A DNA stretch of 64,000 bases. Origin: Streptomyces sp. NBC_01314. Lineage in GTDB: Bacteria; Actinomycetota; Actinomycetes; Streptomycetales; Streptomycetaceae. Below are positions 16,835 to 24,367 of this stretch, piece after piece. A program made the translations under genes and the position numbers. The DNA lies in contig NZ_CP108394.1 in assembly GCF_041435215.1 (NCBI RefSeq), forward strand, positions 8,618,001-8,682,000, read 5' to 3'. The notes beneath the pieces are model-generated. The model searched no databases. It saw nothing but the letters and a program-made list of their open reading frames with translations, and was not told where the DNA came from. Numbering within the stretch: the first letter of the stretch is position 1; every line of letters begins with the position of its first letter.

Positions 16835-18076
16835 TCAGAGGGACTGGGCCGCCGGCTTCACCATCCCCCTGACCGTGCGGGACTTCACGAAGTCGCCCAT
16901 CGCGGTCATGTCCCACTCGCCGGAGAACTGCTTGATCAGCTTGGCCATCATCACGCCGGTCTGGGCCTCGGCGTTGGTGAGGTCGAAGCGGACGAGCTCC
17001 TCGCCGGTGGCGGCGTCGATGAGACGGCAGTAGGCCTTGGCGACCTCGGTGAACTTCTGGCCGGAGAAGGAGTTGACCGTGAAGACCAGTCCGGTGACCT
17101 CCTGGGGGAGCCGTCCGAGGTCGACCACGATCACCTCGTCGTCCCCGCCGCCCTCGCCGGTGAGGTTGTCACCGGAGTGCTTGATCGCGCCGTTCACGAT
17201 CGAGAGCTTGCCGAAGTAGCAACTGTCGATGTGGTTGCGCTGTGGGCCGTACGCGATGACCGACGCGTCCAGGTCGATGTCCTTGCCCCGGTACGCCGGT
17301 TCCCAGCCGAGGCCCATCTTGACCTGGGAGAGCAGCGGCTGGCCGCCCTTGACCAGGGAGACCGTCTGGTTCTTCTGGAGGCTGACGCGGCCCTTGTCCA
17401 GGTTGATCTTCCCGGCGCCGGGGACGGGGGCCGGGGGCGCGGCCGGAGGGGCGGGGGGTGCCGGGGGTGCCATGACGCGCGGGTCCATGGCCGGGGCCGG
17501 CGGGGCCGGCGGGGCGGGCGGGGCAGCCGGGGGCCGCATGGCGGGGGCGGGCTGGGCGGCCGGGGCAGGGGCGGGCTCCTCCACGGTGACGCCGAAGTCC
17601 GTCGCGATGCCCGCGAGCCCGTTCGCGTACCCCTGGCCGACCGCGCGGGCCTTCCACGCGCCGTTGCGCAGATAGATCTCCACGATCACCAGGGCCGTCT
17701 CCGTGCCCAGCTGGGGCGGGGTGAACGTGGAGATCGCGGAGCCGTCCGCCGCGTTGCGGATCGTGGCCGTCGGTTCGATGCCCTGGAACGTCTGGCCCGC
17801 CGCGTCCGGGCTGGCCGTAATGACGATCTTCTCGATGCCCGGGGGGACGGCCGTCGTGTCCACCGTGATCGAGTCGGGGGTCGTACCGCCGCCGGAGCGG
17901 TACGTCACGCCCGGACCGGTCGGCTGGTTGAAGAAGATGAAGTCGTCGTCCGAGCGCACCTTGCCGTCGGCGGTGAGCAGCAGGCCCGATACGTCGAGCC
18001 GCACGGGCGCGGAGACGTCCACCGCGACGCGGGTGACGGGCAGCGGGATGTTCGAGCCGGGGGTCATAGCGGTCAT
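16835..18076 (-). CDS. TerD-family stress protein with two TerD domains
   Basis: 413 residues from ATG 18076; a second Met three codons in is equally possible. First TerD domain at about 5-160 (GSNIPLPV at the start, SDDDFIFFNQP, EIYLRNGAWKARAVGQGYANGL). A Pro/Ala linker at about 165-220 follows. The second TerD domain at about 225-400 has KINLDKGRVSLQKN and the acidic Ca-binding loop DNLTGEGGGDDE. TerD proteins bind calcium and act in tellurite and general stress responses in Streptomyces. No other ter genes adjoin it. Confidence 0.88.
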   Translation of the reverse strand: MTAMTPGSNIPLPVTRVAVDVSAPVRLDVSGLLLTADGKVRSDDDFIFFNQPTGPGVTYRSGGGTTPDSITVDTTAVPPGIEKIVITASPDAAGQTFQGIEPTATIRNAADGSAISTFTPPQLGTETALVIVEIYLRNGAWKARAVGQGYANGLAGIATDFGVTVEEPAPAPAAQPAPAMRPPAAPPAPPAPPAPAMDPRVMAPPAPPAPPAAPPAPVPGAGKINLDKGRVSLQKNQTVSLVKGGQPLLSQVKMGLGWEPAYRGKDIDLDASVIAYGPQRNHIDSCYFGKLSIVNGAIKHSGDNLTGEGGGDDEVIVVDLGRLPQEVTGLVFTVNSFSGQKFTEVAKAYCRLIDAATGEELVRFDLTNAEAQTGVMMAKLIKQFSGEWDMTAMGDFVKSRTVRGMVKPAAQSL

Positions 18077-18140
18077 GCGTGGTGAACGATTCAGGCCGCT
18101 TTACCGTTCCCTTACCCATGGGTGTCGGCGGCCGTTCGGG

Positions 18141-18362
18141 TCATCGGCGGTTGCGGGGGTGCTCCCGGGCCGTGCGCTCGTTGCCCCGCCGGTAGTTTCC
18201 GGTCCAGCGGGCCATGACCAGTTGCGGGTCGCCCGCCGCCACCTCGGCGAGGAACCGGGCGGCTCGGGGACCGCGCAGCGTCGTGGCCGTGTGACCGTGG
18301 TGGTCGATCGTCACCGTGCTGTCGGAGTGCTGGGTGTAGGTGAATCCCTGAGGGCGTGGCAT
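18141..18362 (-). CDS. small conserved hypothetical protein
   Basis: 73 residues, ATG at 18362. The central part GFTYTQHSDSTVTIDHHGHT followed by ATTLRG...FL gives a compact alpha/beta fold of a kind seen repeatedly as an uncharacterised Streptomyces protein. The C-terminus is basic (Arg/His/Asn). No signal peptide or metal motif. Ribosome site weak. Convergence of composition and plausible conservation are the only support. Confidence 0.6.
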   Translation of the reverse strand: MPRPQGFTYTQHSDSTVTIDHHGHTATTLRGPRAARFLAEVAAGDPQLVMARWTGNYRRGNERTAREHPRNRR

Positions 18363-18563
18363 GTCCCGGATGATAAGGGCGGAAGACCGTGCGCCGGGAG
18401 GCGCGGATCGCCTGGGCCCTGACCTCGCTGACGGCCGGCCGCCGAGCAGCACGGTGATGCCTGTCGCGCGACCGACGATGCCCGTCCCTGACCGCCTCGC
18501 ATCGCCGTGGCCCGTTACGGACCTGGGGGGCGGGGGATCGGGCAACGGGCGTGCCCGAACGCG

Positions 18564-18598
18564 GGAGCGGGCGGGCCCGTTCGGTGCCCGCCCGCTCC
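18564..18598 (-). terminator. perfect 12-bp stem-loop downstream of uronate dehydrogenase
   Basis: GGAGCGGGCGGG (18564-18575) pairs perfectly with 18587-18598, 11-base loop, 65 bases past the stop of udh in its direction of transcription. The rest of 18363-18662 shows no gene. Confidence 0.72.
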
Positions 18599-18662
18599 TT
18601 CCGCACGCCGGTACGGCCCTCGTATCCCGTACGACGTGCGAACCCAGGTGTGTCCCGGTCGC

Positions 18663-19472
18663 TCAGTAGGGCCAGATCGGCGGGTCGCTCACGAAGTGGC
18701 CGCCCAGGTTGGCGTGGGCCACGTTCTCGGGGTCCAGTTCGCCCTGCTCGGCGATCAGCTTCTCGGCGTACGGCTCCGAGTCGTCCTGCGGCTCGTAGCC
18801 GAGGGCGCGAGCGGAGGAGAGGTCCCACCACAGGCGGGTGTTGGCGGAGGAGCCGTAGACGACCGTGTGGCCGACGTGCTCGGCGGTCAGGGCCGCGTGG
18901 AAGAGGCGGGCGCCGTCGGCCGGGCTCATCCACAGGGAGAGCATGCGGACGCTGGTGGGCTCGGGGAAGCAGGAGCCGATGCGCACGGAGACCGTCTCCA
19001 GGCCGTGCTTGTCCCAGTAGAACTGGGCCAGGTCCTCGCCGAAGGACTTGGACAGGCCGTAGAAGGTGTCGGGGCGGTGCGGGGTGTCGACCGGGATCAG
19101 CGGATCCTGGCCGAGCGGGCGGGGGGTGAAGCCCACCGCGTGGTTGGAGGACGCGAAGACGATGCGGGGGACGCCCTCCGCGAGGGCGGCCTCGTACAGG
19201 TTGTACGTCCCCTCGATGTTCGCCTTGAGGATCTTCTCGAAGGAGGCTTCCAAGGAGATGCCCGCGAGGTGGATGATCGCGTCGACGCCCCGTACGGCCT
19301 CGCGCAGGGCCTCCTTGTCGGCGAGGTCGGCCGTGATCGCGTCCGGCGCGCCCTCGACGGGCAGCAGGTCCAGGAGCCGCAGCTCGTAGCCGTGGGCCGG
19401 GAGCAGGTCCCGCATCAGGGTGCCGAGCCCACCGGCGGCGCCGGTGAGCAGAACGGTGCGGGGAGCGGGCAT
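18663..19472 (-). CDS. udh: uronate dehydrogenase (NAD-dependent SDR)
   Basis: 269 residues from ATG 19472, with AAGGAG 10 bases upstream; an ATG 18 codons further upstream lacks such a site. NAD motif G11xxG14xxG17 and the catalytic pair Y138/K142 (YGLSK) define an extended-fold SDR. Length and pattern (GAAGGLGTLMR, HLAGIS, FASSNHAVGF, RIGSCFPEP) match bacterial Udh, which oxidises galacturonate or glucuronate to the aldarolactone. It is divergent from kdgD of the same pathway across a 270-bp region with promoter and operator-like sequence. The alternative, a generic epimerase, is less likely given length and context. Confidence 0.83.
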   Translation of the reverse strand: MPAPRTVLLTGAAGGLGTLMRDLLPAHGYELRLLDLLPVEGAPDAITADLADKEALREAVRGVDAIIHLAGISLEASFEKILKANIEGTYNLYEAALAEGVPRIVFASSNHAVGFTPRPLGQDPLIPVDTPHRPDTFYGLSKSFGEDLAQFYWDKHGLETVSVRIGSCFPEPTSVRMLSLWMSPADGARLFHAALTAEHVGHTVVYGSSANTRLWWDLSSARALGYEPQDDSEPYAEKLIAEQGELDPENVAHANLGGHFVSDPPIWPY

Positions 19473-19618
19473 CCGTGGATCTCCTTGCATCGCCATCTGT
19501 GATCCGTGCACATGGGCGTCCGACATTCACATTCATGGACACGCTAGGGAGTCCGGGTCCTGTGCGTCAAGTGTGACGCCGAGGCGTGAAATCGCTGATG
19601 TGGTGCGGGTTGCCCGGC

Positions 19619-19681
19619 TTGACCGCCCGCAAGGAGGCGCCTTAGCGTGCTGTTGTTCAGAAATATAAACACTGGTCAGTG
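19619..19681 (+). promoter_or_regulatory. kdgD promoter and operator-like region
   Basis: TTGACC (19619-19624) and TAGCGT (19643-19648), 18 bases apart, fit a vegetative promoter. Just after the expected start point lies GTTCAGAAATATAAAC (19655-19670), an unusually AT-rich imperfect palindrome, and then CACTGGTCAGTG (19670-19681). Both would suit a repressor at +1. GTTCAG(n)ATAT also occurs upstream of the aldehyde dehydrogenase at 58.3 kb. Confidence 0.5.
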
Positions 19682-19705
19682 ATATGGACTCACTAGGGGG
19701 AACCC

Positions 19706-19744
19706 ATGAAGTGGGAGAGCCCGTGGACTTGGGAGAGCCCGTGA
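19706..19744 (+). CDS. candidate 12-residue Trp-rich leader peptide upstream of kdgD
   Basis: ATG at 19706 preceded by AGGGGG opens MKWESPWTWESP. Its TGA (19742-19744) overlaps the GTG start of kdgD (19741-19743) as GTGA. Three of twelve codons are TGG. The repeat of WESP comes from an 18-bp tandem duplication carrying GGGAGAGCCCGTG (19713-19725 and 19731-19743), which also duplicates the kdgD ribosome site and start. It may be a translational-coupling leader, or only a by-product of the duplication. Confidence 0.4.
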   Translation: MKWESPWTWESP

Positions 19745-20697
19745 CGTCAGCCCCTCTCACCGCCCGGCTCAGGGTCCCCAGCGGACCTCTGTTCTTCCCC
19801 GTCACGGCGTACGGCCCGGACGGCGCGGTCGATCTCGACGCCTACCGCGCGCACGTCCGCCAGGGCGTCGAGGCAGGGGCGGCCGCGGTCTTCGCCTGCT
19901 GCGGCACCGGCGAGTTCCACGCGCTCACGCCCGAGGAGTTCCAGGAGTGCGTACGGGCCGCCGTCGCGGAGACGGCCGGCCGGGTGCCGGTCGTGGCCGG
20001 CGCGGGCTACGGCACCGCCCTCGCCGTGCGCTACGCGCGTCTCGCCGAGGAGGCCGGCGCCGACGGCCTCCTCGCCATGCCGCCGTACCTCGTCGTGGCC
20101 GCCCAGGAAGGGCTGCTGCGCCACTACCGGGAACTCGCCGCGGCGACCTCCCTCCCCGTCGTCGTCTACCAGCGCGACAACGCCGTGTTCACACCGGAGA
20201 CGGTGGTCGAACTGGCCCGCACGGAAGGGATCGTCGGCCTCAAGGACGGCGTCGGCGACCTGGACCTGATGACGCGGATCGTCAGCGCCGTGCGCGGCGA
20301 AGCCCCCGGCCCGGACGACTTCCTCTACTTCAACGGTCTGCCGACGGCCGAGCTGACCCAGCCCGCGTACCGGGCCGTCGGGGTCCCCCTGTACTCGTCG
20401 GCCGTCTTCTGCTTCGTACCGGAGATCGCCCTCGCGTTTCACGGGGCGCTCGGCGCGGGAGACGATGCGATCGTGGAACGGCTGCTCGACGGGTTCTACC
20501 GTCCCTTCGTCGAACTCCGGGCCCGGGGACGCGGCTATGCCGTGTCGTTGGTCAAGGCCGGGGTACGGCTACGAGGGCTGGACGTGGGAGAAGTACGGCC
20601 GCCGCTGCACGAGCCGGCAGAGGAACACGTCAAGCAGCTGGGCCAGTTGATCGAGCGCGGTCACGCGCTGCTGGAAGAGTGCCAGGAGGGCAAGTGA
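19741..20697 (+). CDS. kdgD: 5-dehydro-4-deoxyglucarate dehydratase
   Basis: 318 residues from the GTG at 19741, chosen for GGGAGA 4 bases upstream and for family length. The in-frame ATG at 19684 has no ribosome site, and a GTG at 19723 carries a duplicate site. Member of the DapA/NAL superfamily: SGPLFFPVTAYG, CCGTGEFHALTPEE, VVYQRDN (catalytic Tyr143) and VGLKDGVGD (Schiff-base Lys168). It dehydrates and decarboxylates 5-keto-4-deoxyglucarate to 2,5-dioxopentanoate in aldarate catabolism. Divergent udh supplies the route from uronates. The stop overlaps the start of the next gene as GTGA. Confidence 0.87.
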   Translation: MTSAPLTARLRVPSGPLFFPVTAYGPDGAVDLDAYRAHVRQGVEAGAAAVFACCGTGEFHALTPEEFQECVRAAVAETAGRVPVVAGAGYGTALAVRYARLAEEAGADGLLAMPPYLVVAAQEGLLRHYRELAAATSLPVVVYQRDNAVFTPETVVELARTEGIVGLKDGVGDLDLMTRIVSAVRGEAPGPDDFLYFNGLPTAELTQPAYRAVGVPLYSSAVFCFVPEIALAFHGALGAGDDAIVERLLDGFYRPFVELRARGRGYAVSLVKAGVRLRGLDVGEVRPPLHEPAEEHVKQLGQLIERGHALLEECQEGK

Positions 20698-21860
20698 AGG
20701 CGTCGACGTTCGTCTACCCGTGGGACGTCAACGGGGATCCGGCCGCCGCGGAGCGCATCGCGGGGCTGGGTGTGCGCCAGGCGACGCTCGCCTCCGCGTA
20801 CCACTCGACCCGCGCGCTCACCCCCCGCCACCCCCGGCAGCGCATCGTCACCGCCGAGCACGCGGCCGTGCTGTATCCGCCGGGTGCGCGTTGGCAGGGC
20901 CGTACGCTGCGGCCGTACCCGGCGGGGGAGTGGGCCCCCGGCGACGCGTTCGGGGAGGCGGCGACGGCGCTCGCCCACGCCGGTCTCGAAGTGCACACCT
21001 GGGTGGTCCTGGCCCACAACTCCCGCCTGGGCGCCGAGCATCCCTCGACCTCCGTGGTCAACGCGTACGGGGACCGTTATCCGTGGGCGCCGTGCGTCGC
21101 GCAGGAGGCGACCCGCGAGTACCTCGTCGATCTGGCGGTGGAGGCGGCGGTCCGGCCGGGCGCGCGCGGTACGGAACTGGAGTCGCTCGGCTGGTACGGC
21201 GTCTCCCACCTCCACGCCCACGACAAGACGGGCGGGGTCGGGCTGGGGGACGCCGGGCAGTACCTGATGTCGCTCTGCTTCTGCGGCACCTGCCGCGACG
21301 GATACGTCGAGGCCGGGCAGAACCCGGATGCTCTGGCGGCGGCCGTACGCGATGCGCTGGAACCGCTGTGGCGGGGCGAGACCTTCGACGACGGCTGGCC
21401 GGCCGTGGAGAAACGCCTCGGGGCCGAGCGGGCCGAGGCCACGCGGATGTGGCGCGACGCGATCGCGCGCTCGCTCCAGGAGACGGCCGTCACGGCGGTA
21501 CGTTCCGCCGCGCCCGCGGGGTTCCAGGTGCTCCTGCACGCGGACCCGGTGACGTATCACTGCGGGGCGAACCCGGGCGTCGACCCCGCGCACATTCTGG
21601 GTGTGGCGGACGGTGTCGTCGTGCCGTGTGCGGGCGGGCCGGGACTGCTGCCGGCGTTCGCCGGGGTCGAGGCCGAGGGCGCCGTGCTGGCCGCCAACTT
21701 CGGAGTCGTGTCGGGAATGGGCGGCAGCCCGGTGACGCTGGCCGAGGACGCGGGGCGGGCGGTGGAGCTGGGTGCGACCGAACTGCGTCTGTACCACGCG
21801 GGGTTGGCCTCGGACCAGGACCTGGCGGCGGTACGGGAGGCGCTGACGGCGGTGGGGTGA
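20694..21860 (+). CDS. unknown protein co-translated with kdgD, possible TIM-barrel hydrolase-like
   Basis: 388 residues from a GTG overlapping the kdgD stop. Alternating beta/alpha pattern beginning with STFVYPWDVNGDP, with SLGWYGVSHLHAHDK near 165-180, a Cys cluster CFCGTC near 200 and HADPVTYHCG near 280. The F/CxC-type cluster and strand pattern recall glycosyl-hydrolase-like TIM barrels, but I cannot name a family. No signal peptide, so it acts in the cytosol. Tight coupling to kdgD suggests a role in uronate or aldarate use. The aldarate dehydratase missing from this pathway does not obviously match it, since no enolase-type or GarD-type motifs are visible. Confidence 0.7.
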   Translation: MKASTFVYPWDVNGDPAAAERIAGLGVRQATLASAYHSTRALTPRHPRQRIVTAEHAAVLYPPGARWQGRTLRPYPAGEWAPGDAFGEAATALAHAGLEVHTWVVLAHNSRLGAEHPSTSVVNAYGDRYPWAPCVAQEATREYLVDLAVEAAVRPGARGTELESLGWYGVSHLHAHDKTGGVGLGDAGQYLMSLCFCGTCRDGYVEAGQNPDALAAAVRDALEPLWRGETFDDGWPAVEKRLGAERAEATRMWRDAIARSLQETAVTAVRSAAPAGFQVLLHADPVTYHCGANPGVDPAHILGVADGVVVPCAGGPGLLPAFAGVEAEGAVLAANFGVVSGMGGSPVTLAEDAGRAVELGATELRLYHAGLASDQDLAAVREALTAVG

Positions 21861-21872
21861 GCCGAGGGGAGA

Positions 21873-21896
21873 GGGGGCGTGCGACAGCACGCTCCC
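21873..21896. terminator. stem-loop between convergent genes
   Basis: GGGGGCGTGC (21873-21882) and GCACGCTCCC (21887-21896) pair with one G-T wobble around a 4-base loop, between the stops at 21860 (plus) and 21899 (minus). It could serve both strands. Confidence 0.65.
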
Positions 21897-21898
21897 GC

Positions 21899-22507
21899 TC
21901 AGGGCAGCACGCGGTAGGTCACGTGCGTGACCAGGCTCGCCGGCCGGGAGTCCACCTGCTCCAGTGCCATCGGTGGGACTCCCTCGAACAGGCGCGTGCC
22001 GGCGCCCAGGGTGAGCGGCACGATGTGCAGCCGAAGCTCGTCGATCAGGCCGGCGGCGAGGTACTGGTTGATGGTGGTCGCGCCGCCCTGGACCGCGACG
22101 TCGCCGTCGCCGGCCGCCGCGCGTGCCTGTGCGAGTGCCGACTCGATTCCGTCGGTGACGAAGCGGAACGTGGTGCCGCCGTCCATCGGCTGCGGCTCGC
22201 GGGCGTGGTGGGTGAGCACGAACACCGGTGCGTGGAACGGCGGATCGTCGCCCCACCAGCCGTTCCACCGCCGGTCCCATGCGCCACGCACCGGGCCGAA
22301 CATGTTGCGCCCCATGATGAATGCCCTGGCGGCGGCCATCCGGTCGATCTCGGCCCGGTTCTCGTCAGGAGTGTCGAACATCCAGGCGTGCAGTGTGCCG
22401 CCCGTACCGTCGCCGCCGTCGTCACCGAACGGGCGTTCGTCGCTCTGGTTGAGTCCGGCCGAGTACCCGTCGGCCGAGACCGTGATGTCGCAGATCACCT
22501 TGCCCAT
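21899..22507 (-). CDS. dihydrofolate-reductase/RibD C-terminal-domain family protein
   Basis: 202 residues, ATG at 22507. Starts with VICDITVSADGYSAG (NADPH-binding strand), then AFIMGRNMFGPVRGAW, PVFVLTHHAR, VQGGATTINQYLAAGLIDEL and HIVPLTLGAGTRLF, the standard order of RibD-C proteins. Stand-alone members like this are NADPH reductases of unknown substrate, distinct from riboflavin RibD, which has a deaminase domain. No operon partner. Confidence 0.88.
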   Translation of the reverse strand: MGKVICDITVSADGYSAGLNQSDERPFGDDGGDGTGGTLHAWMFDTPDENRAEIDRMAAARAFIMGRNMFGPVRGAWDRRWNGWWGDDPPFHAPVFVLTHHAREPQPMDGGTTFRFVTDGIESALAQARAAAGDGDVAVQGGATTINQYLAAGLIDELRLHIVPLTLGAGTRLFEGVPPMALEQVDSRPASLVTHVTYRVLP

Positions 22508-22807
22508 GCGTACAGGGTCCCCTACTTGTCGGCGATGGCGTAGGAGACCGGCCGCTGTCAGTAGGCACATCATCCCCACGGTCGGCAGCAGCACCAGGGG
22601 GTCGACCAGCTGGCTGGTGATCGTGGCGCTGAGGGGACCCGCCGTACGGATCGGGCGGATGCCCTAGGAATCGTCGCCGGGAGGGGTGGGTGCGGGGCGA
22701 GCGATGAGTTCTCGGGGCGGCGGAGGTCTATCGAACAAGAGACACACACGACTCCGGCACGTCTCCGAGAAGTGCTGGAAGCACCTGAAGCACCGAAGGA
22801 GCACGGC

Positions 22808-23401
22808 ATGACCGACCACGCCCCGGCCCCCCTCGACCTCGCCCCCCAGGCCCGTATCATCGCCCGCCTCGCTCAAGGTGTCCGCGACGATCAGCTCTCC
22901 GATCCCACCCCGTGCCCGGAGTACGCCGTGCACAACATTCTCGGGCACCTGCTCGGGCTGGCCGTCGCCTTCCGGGACGCGGGCCGGAAGGACCTGGGGC
23001 CGACGACGGACACCGACCCGCAGGCGGCGCTCCCCGCCGTCGGGCCGGGGTGGCGTGAGGCGTTGCCGCAGATGCTCGACGAGCTCGCCGAGGCCTGGCG
23101 GGACGCGGCCGCATGGACGGGGGAGACCCGGGCGGGCGGAGTGCCGTTGCCGGGGGTGATCGCCGGGGCCGTGGCGGCGGACGAGCTGGTCGTGCACGGC
23201 TGGGACCTTGCCCGGGCCACCGGTCAGGTGTACGAACCCGATCCGGCTGCCCTCGCCGCGACGCACTCCTTCCTCGCCGCCTCGGCCGACGATCCCTCGC
23301 GCGGCGACATCTTCGGCCCGGTGGTGCCCGTACCGGACGACGCGCCGCTGCTGGACCGCGCGATCGGGCTGAGCGGACGCGATCCGATCTGGAAGCCGTA
23401 G
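22808..23401 (+). CDS. TIGR03086-family metal-binding (DinB-like) protein
   Basis: 197 residues, ATG at 22808 with GAAGGAG 6 bases upstream. DinB/maleylpyruvate-isomerase-type four-helix fold: LSDPTPCPEYAVHNILGHLL carries the first His ligand, and VVHGWDLARATGQ the second pair region. The family is actinobacterial, probably zinc-binding and related to mycothiol-dependent enzymes; substrate unknown. Stands alone, followed by a decayed gene. Confidence 0.87.
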   Translation: MTDHAPAPLDLAPQARIIARLAQGVRDDQLSDPTPCPEYAVHNILGHLLGLAVAFRDAGRKDLGPTTDTDPQAALPAVGPGWREALPQMLDELAEAWRDAAAWTGETRAGGVPLPGVIAGAVAADELVVHGWDLARATGQVYEPDPAALAATHSFLAASADDPSRGDIFGPVVPVPDDAPLLDRAIGLSGRDPIWKP

Positions 23402-23471
23402 ATTCCCGCGACGGAAGGCCGGAACGCCGGAACGCAGGAACGACGGAACGCAACAACCACGCAATCGCACC

Positions 23472-24206
23472 CTGACCTTCACCGTCCTCGACACCGCCTC
23501 TCCGCACCCCGCCCGGGTCGGCCCGCCTCCGGCTGTCCACCGCGCGGCGGGGGGCCGAGGGGGGACGCGGAGTTCGGTACGTTCGCCGAGTTGCAGCGGC
23601 ACACAGATCCCGCCCGCCCGGCCGGCCGCCACCCCCGCCCGGCTCACGGCGATCTGGATCTCGCATCCGCACGCCGACCTCCCCCAGTCTCGGCTTCGCT
23701 CGACCGGGCGGTACCCCGTCGCGGATCCGGTGGCCGCGATGTACGGGTTCGCGTACGGCGGCTCCACCCTGCCCGCGCCGCTGCCCCGCCCGCGCGTCCG
23801 GTGACCGCGCGGGGCGGCTCGCGGTCTGCCTCGGGCGGCCGGGCATGGCGCTCCTGAGCGGGGTGTTCGACGTCGCCCCCGTACGACGTGCCATGCGGTC
23901 CGGCACTGGAGTGGAATCTCGGCCTCACCGTCCGTGCCCTGGTCCACGACGTGGAGTCCTACGGGCTGCGCGCCCAGCGCAGGGGGCAGGTCTTCGCGTA
24001 CTCGGAGGACAGCGGTCCGTGCGACGGGCTCGGTCAACTGGACGCCGACGCCGACCTGTTCCTGTGCGCGGCGGATGTCGGCACGCATCGCGAAGGCGAA
24101 CCCCGGGCGCATCCCACGCCGGACGCGGACGGGACGTACGAGGGCGGCCGTCGTCCTCGGTGGAGCGGCCCGGAGCGTGCGCGAGGGCGACACCAAGATC
24201 GCGTGA
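23472..24206 (+). pseudogene. decayed MBL-fold metallo-hydrolase
   Basis: Pieces of one MBL-fold protein appear in order but in different frames: LTFTVLDTASPHPA (about 23472), GTFAELQRHTDPAR (about 23568), LTAIWISHPHAD then YGFAYGGSTLPAPLP (about 23642-23790, stop after), VRALVHDVESYGLRAQ and VFAYSEDSGPCDGL (about 23930-24025), DLFLCAADVG, and EGDTKIA with a final stop at 24206. The metal motif HxHxDH is broken as SHPHAD-L, where a 40-base REP-like sequence (23678-23717) sits. Several frameshifts show the gene is dead. Confidence 0.75.
23678..23717. repeat. REP-like element inside the MBL-fold pseudogene
   Basis: CCTCCCCCAG at one end and GGTACCCC at the other, spaced as in the related 36-base copy inside the pectinesterase at 40953-40988 (there in opposite orientation). 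From memory, the form GGGGGTACC..CTGGGGGAGG recurs in Streptomyces genomes. Here it occupies the position just after the HxHxD metal motif. Confidence 0.65.
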
Positions 24207-24236
24207 CGGCGGCCACATCTTCTTTTGCCAGAAGCA

Positions 24237-24265
24237 TTGACGAAACACGAAGCCCCTCCTACCTT
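24237..24265 (+). promoter_or_regulatory. vegetative-type promoter for the GntR regulator
   Basis: TTGACG (24237-24242), 17-base spacer, TACCTT (24260-24265). The next gene, 100 bases downstream, is the GntR regulator. Five direct repeats occupy the leader in between. Confidence 0.5.
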
Positions 24266-24290
24266 CAACCCGTCGCACTTCGTACGTCAT

Positions 24291-24356
24291 ATATGAGACG
24301 CGATACGTGAGATCCCATACCTGAGATCCCATATGTGAGAGCCACACGTGAGAACC
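24291..24356 (+). promoter_or_regulatory. array of five 12-14-bp direct repeats (ATACGTGAGATCCC type)
   Basis: Starts at 24291, 24303, 24317, 24331 and 24344: ATATGAGACGCG, ATACGTGAGATCCC, ATACCTGAGATCCC, ATATGTGAGAGCC, ACACGTGAGAACC. The shared core is AYAYGTGAGA. The array ends just before the GAGAGG ribosome site of the regulator gene. Phased direct repeats in a leader suggest cooperative binding, probably by the encoded GntR protein itself. Confidence 0.6.
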
Positions 24357-24367
24357 GAGAGGCGCGC

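Noticed and set aside
15237..16916. Long minus-strand frame opposite the ACC deaminase
   Set aside because: Antisense shadow of acdS with low-complexity composition and no ribosome site.
19684..19740. Extended N-terminus for kdgD from ATG 19684
   Set aside because: There is no ribosome site before that ATG, the extra residues are not family-like, and the GTG at 19741 has GGGAGA at good spacing.
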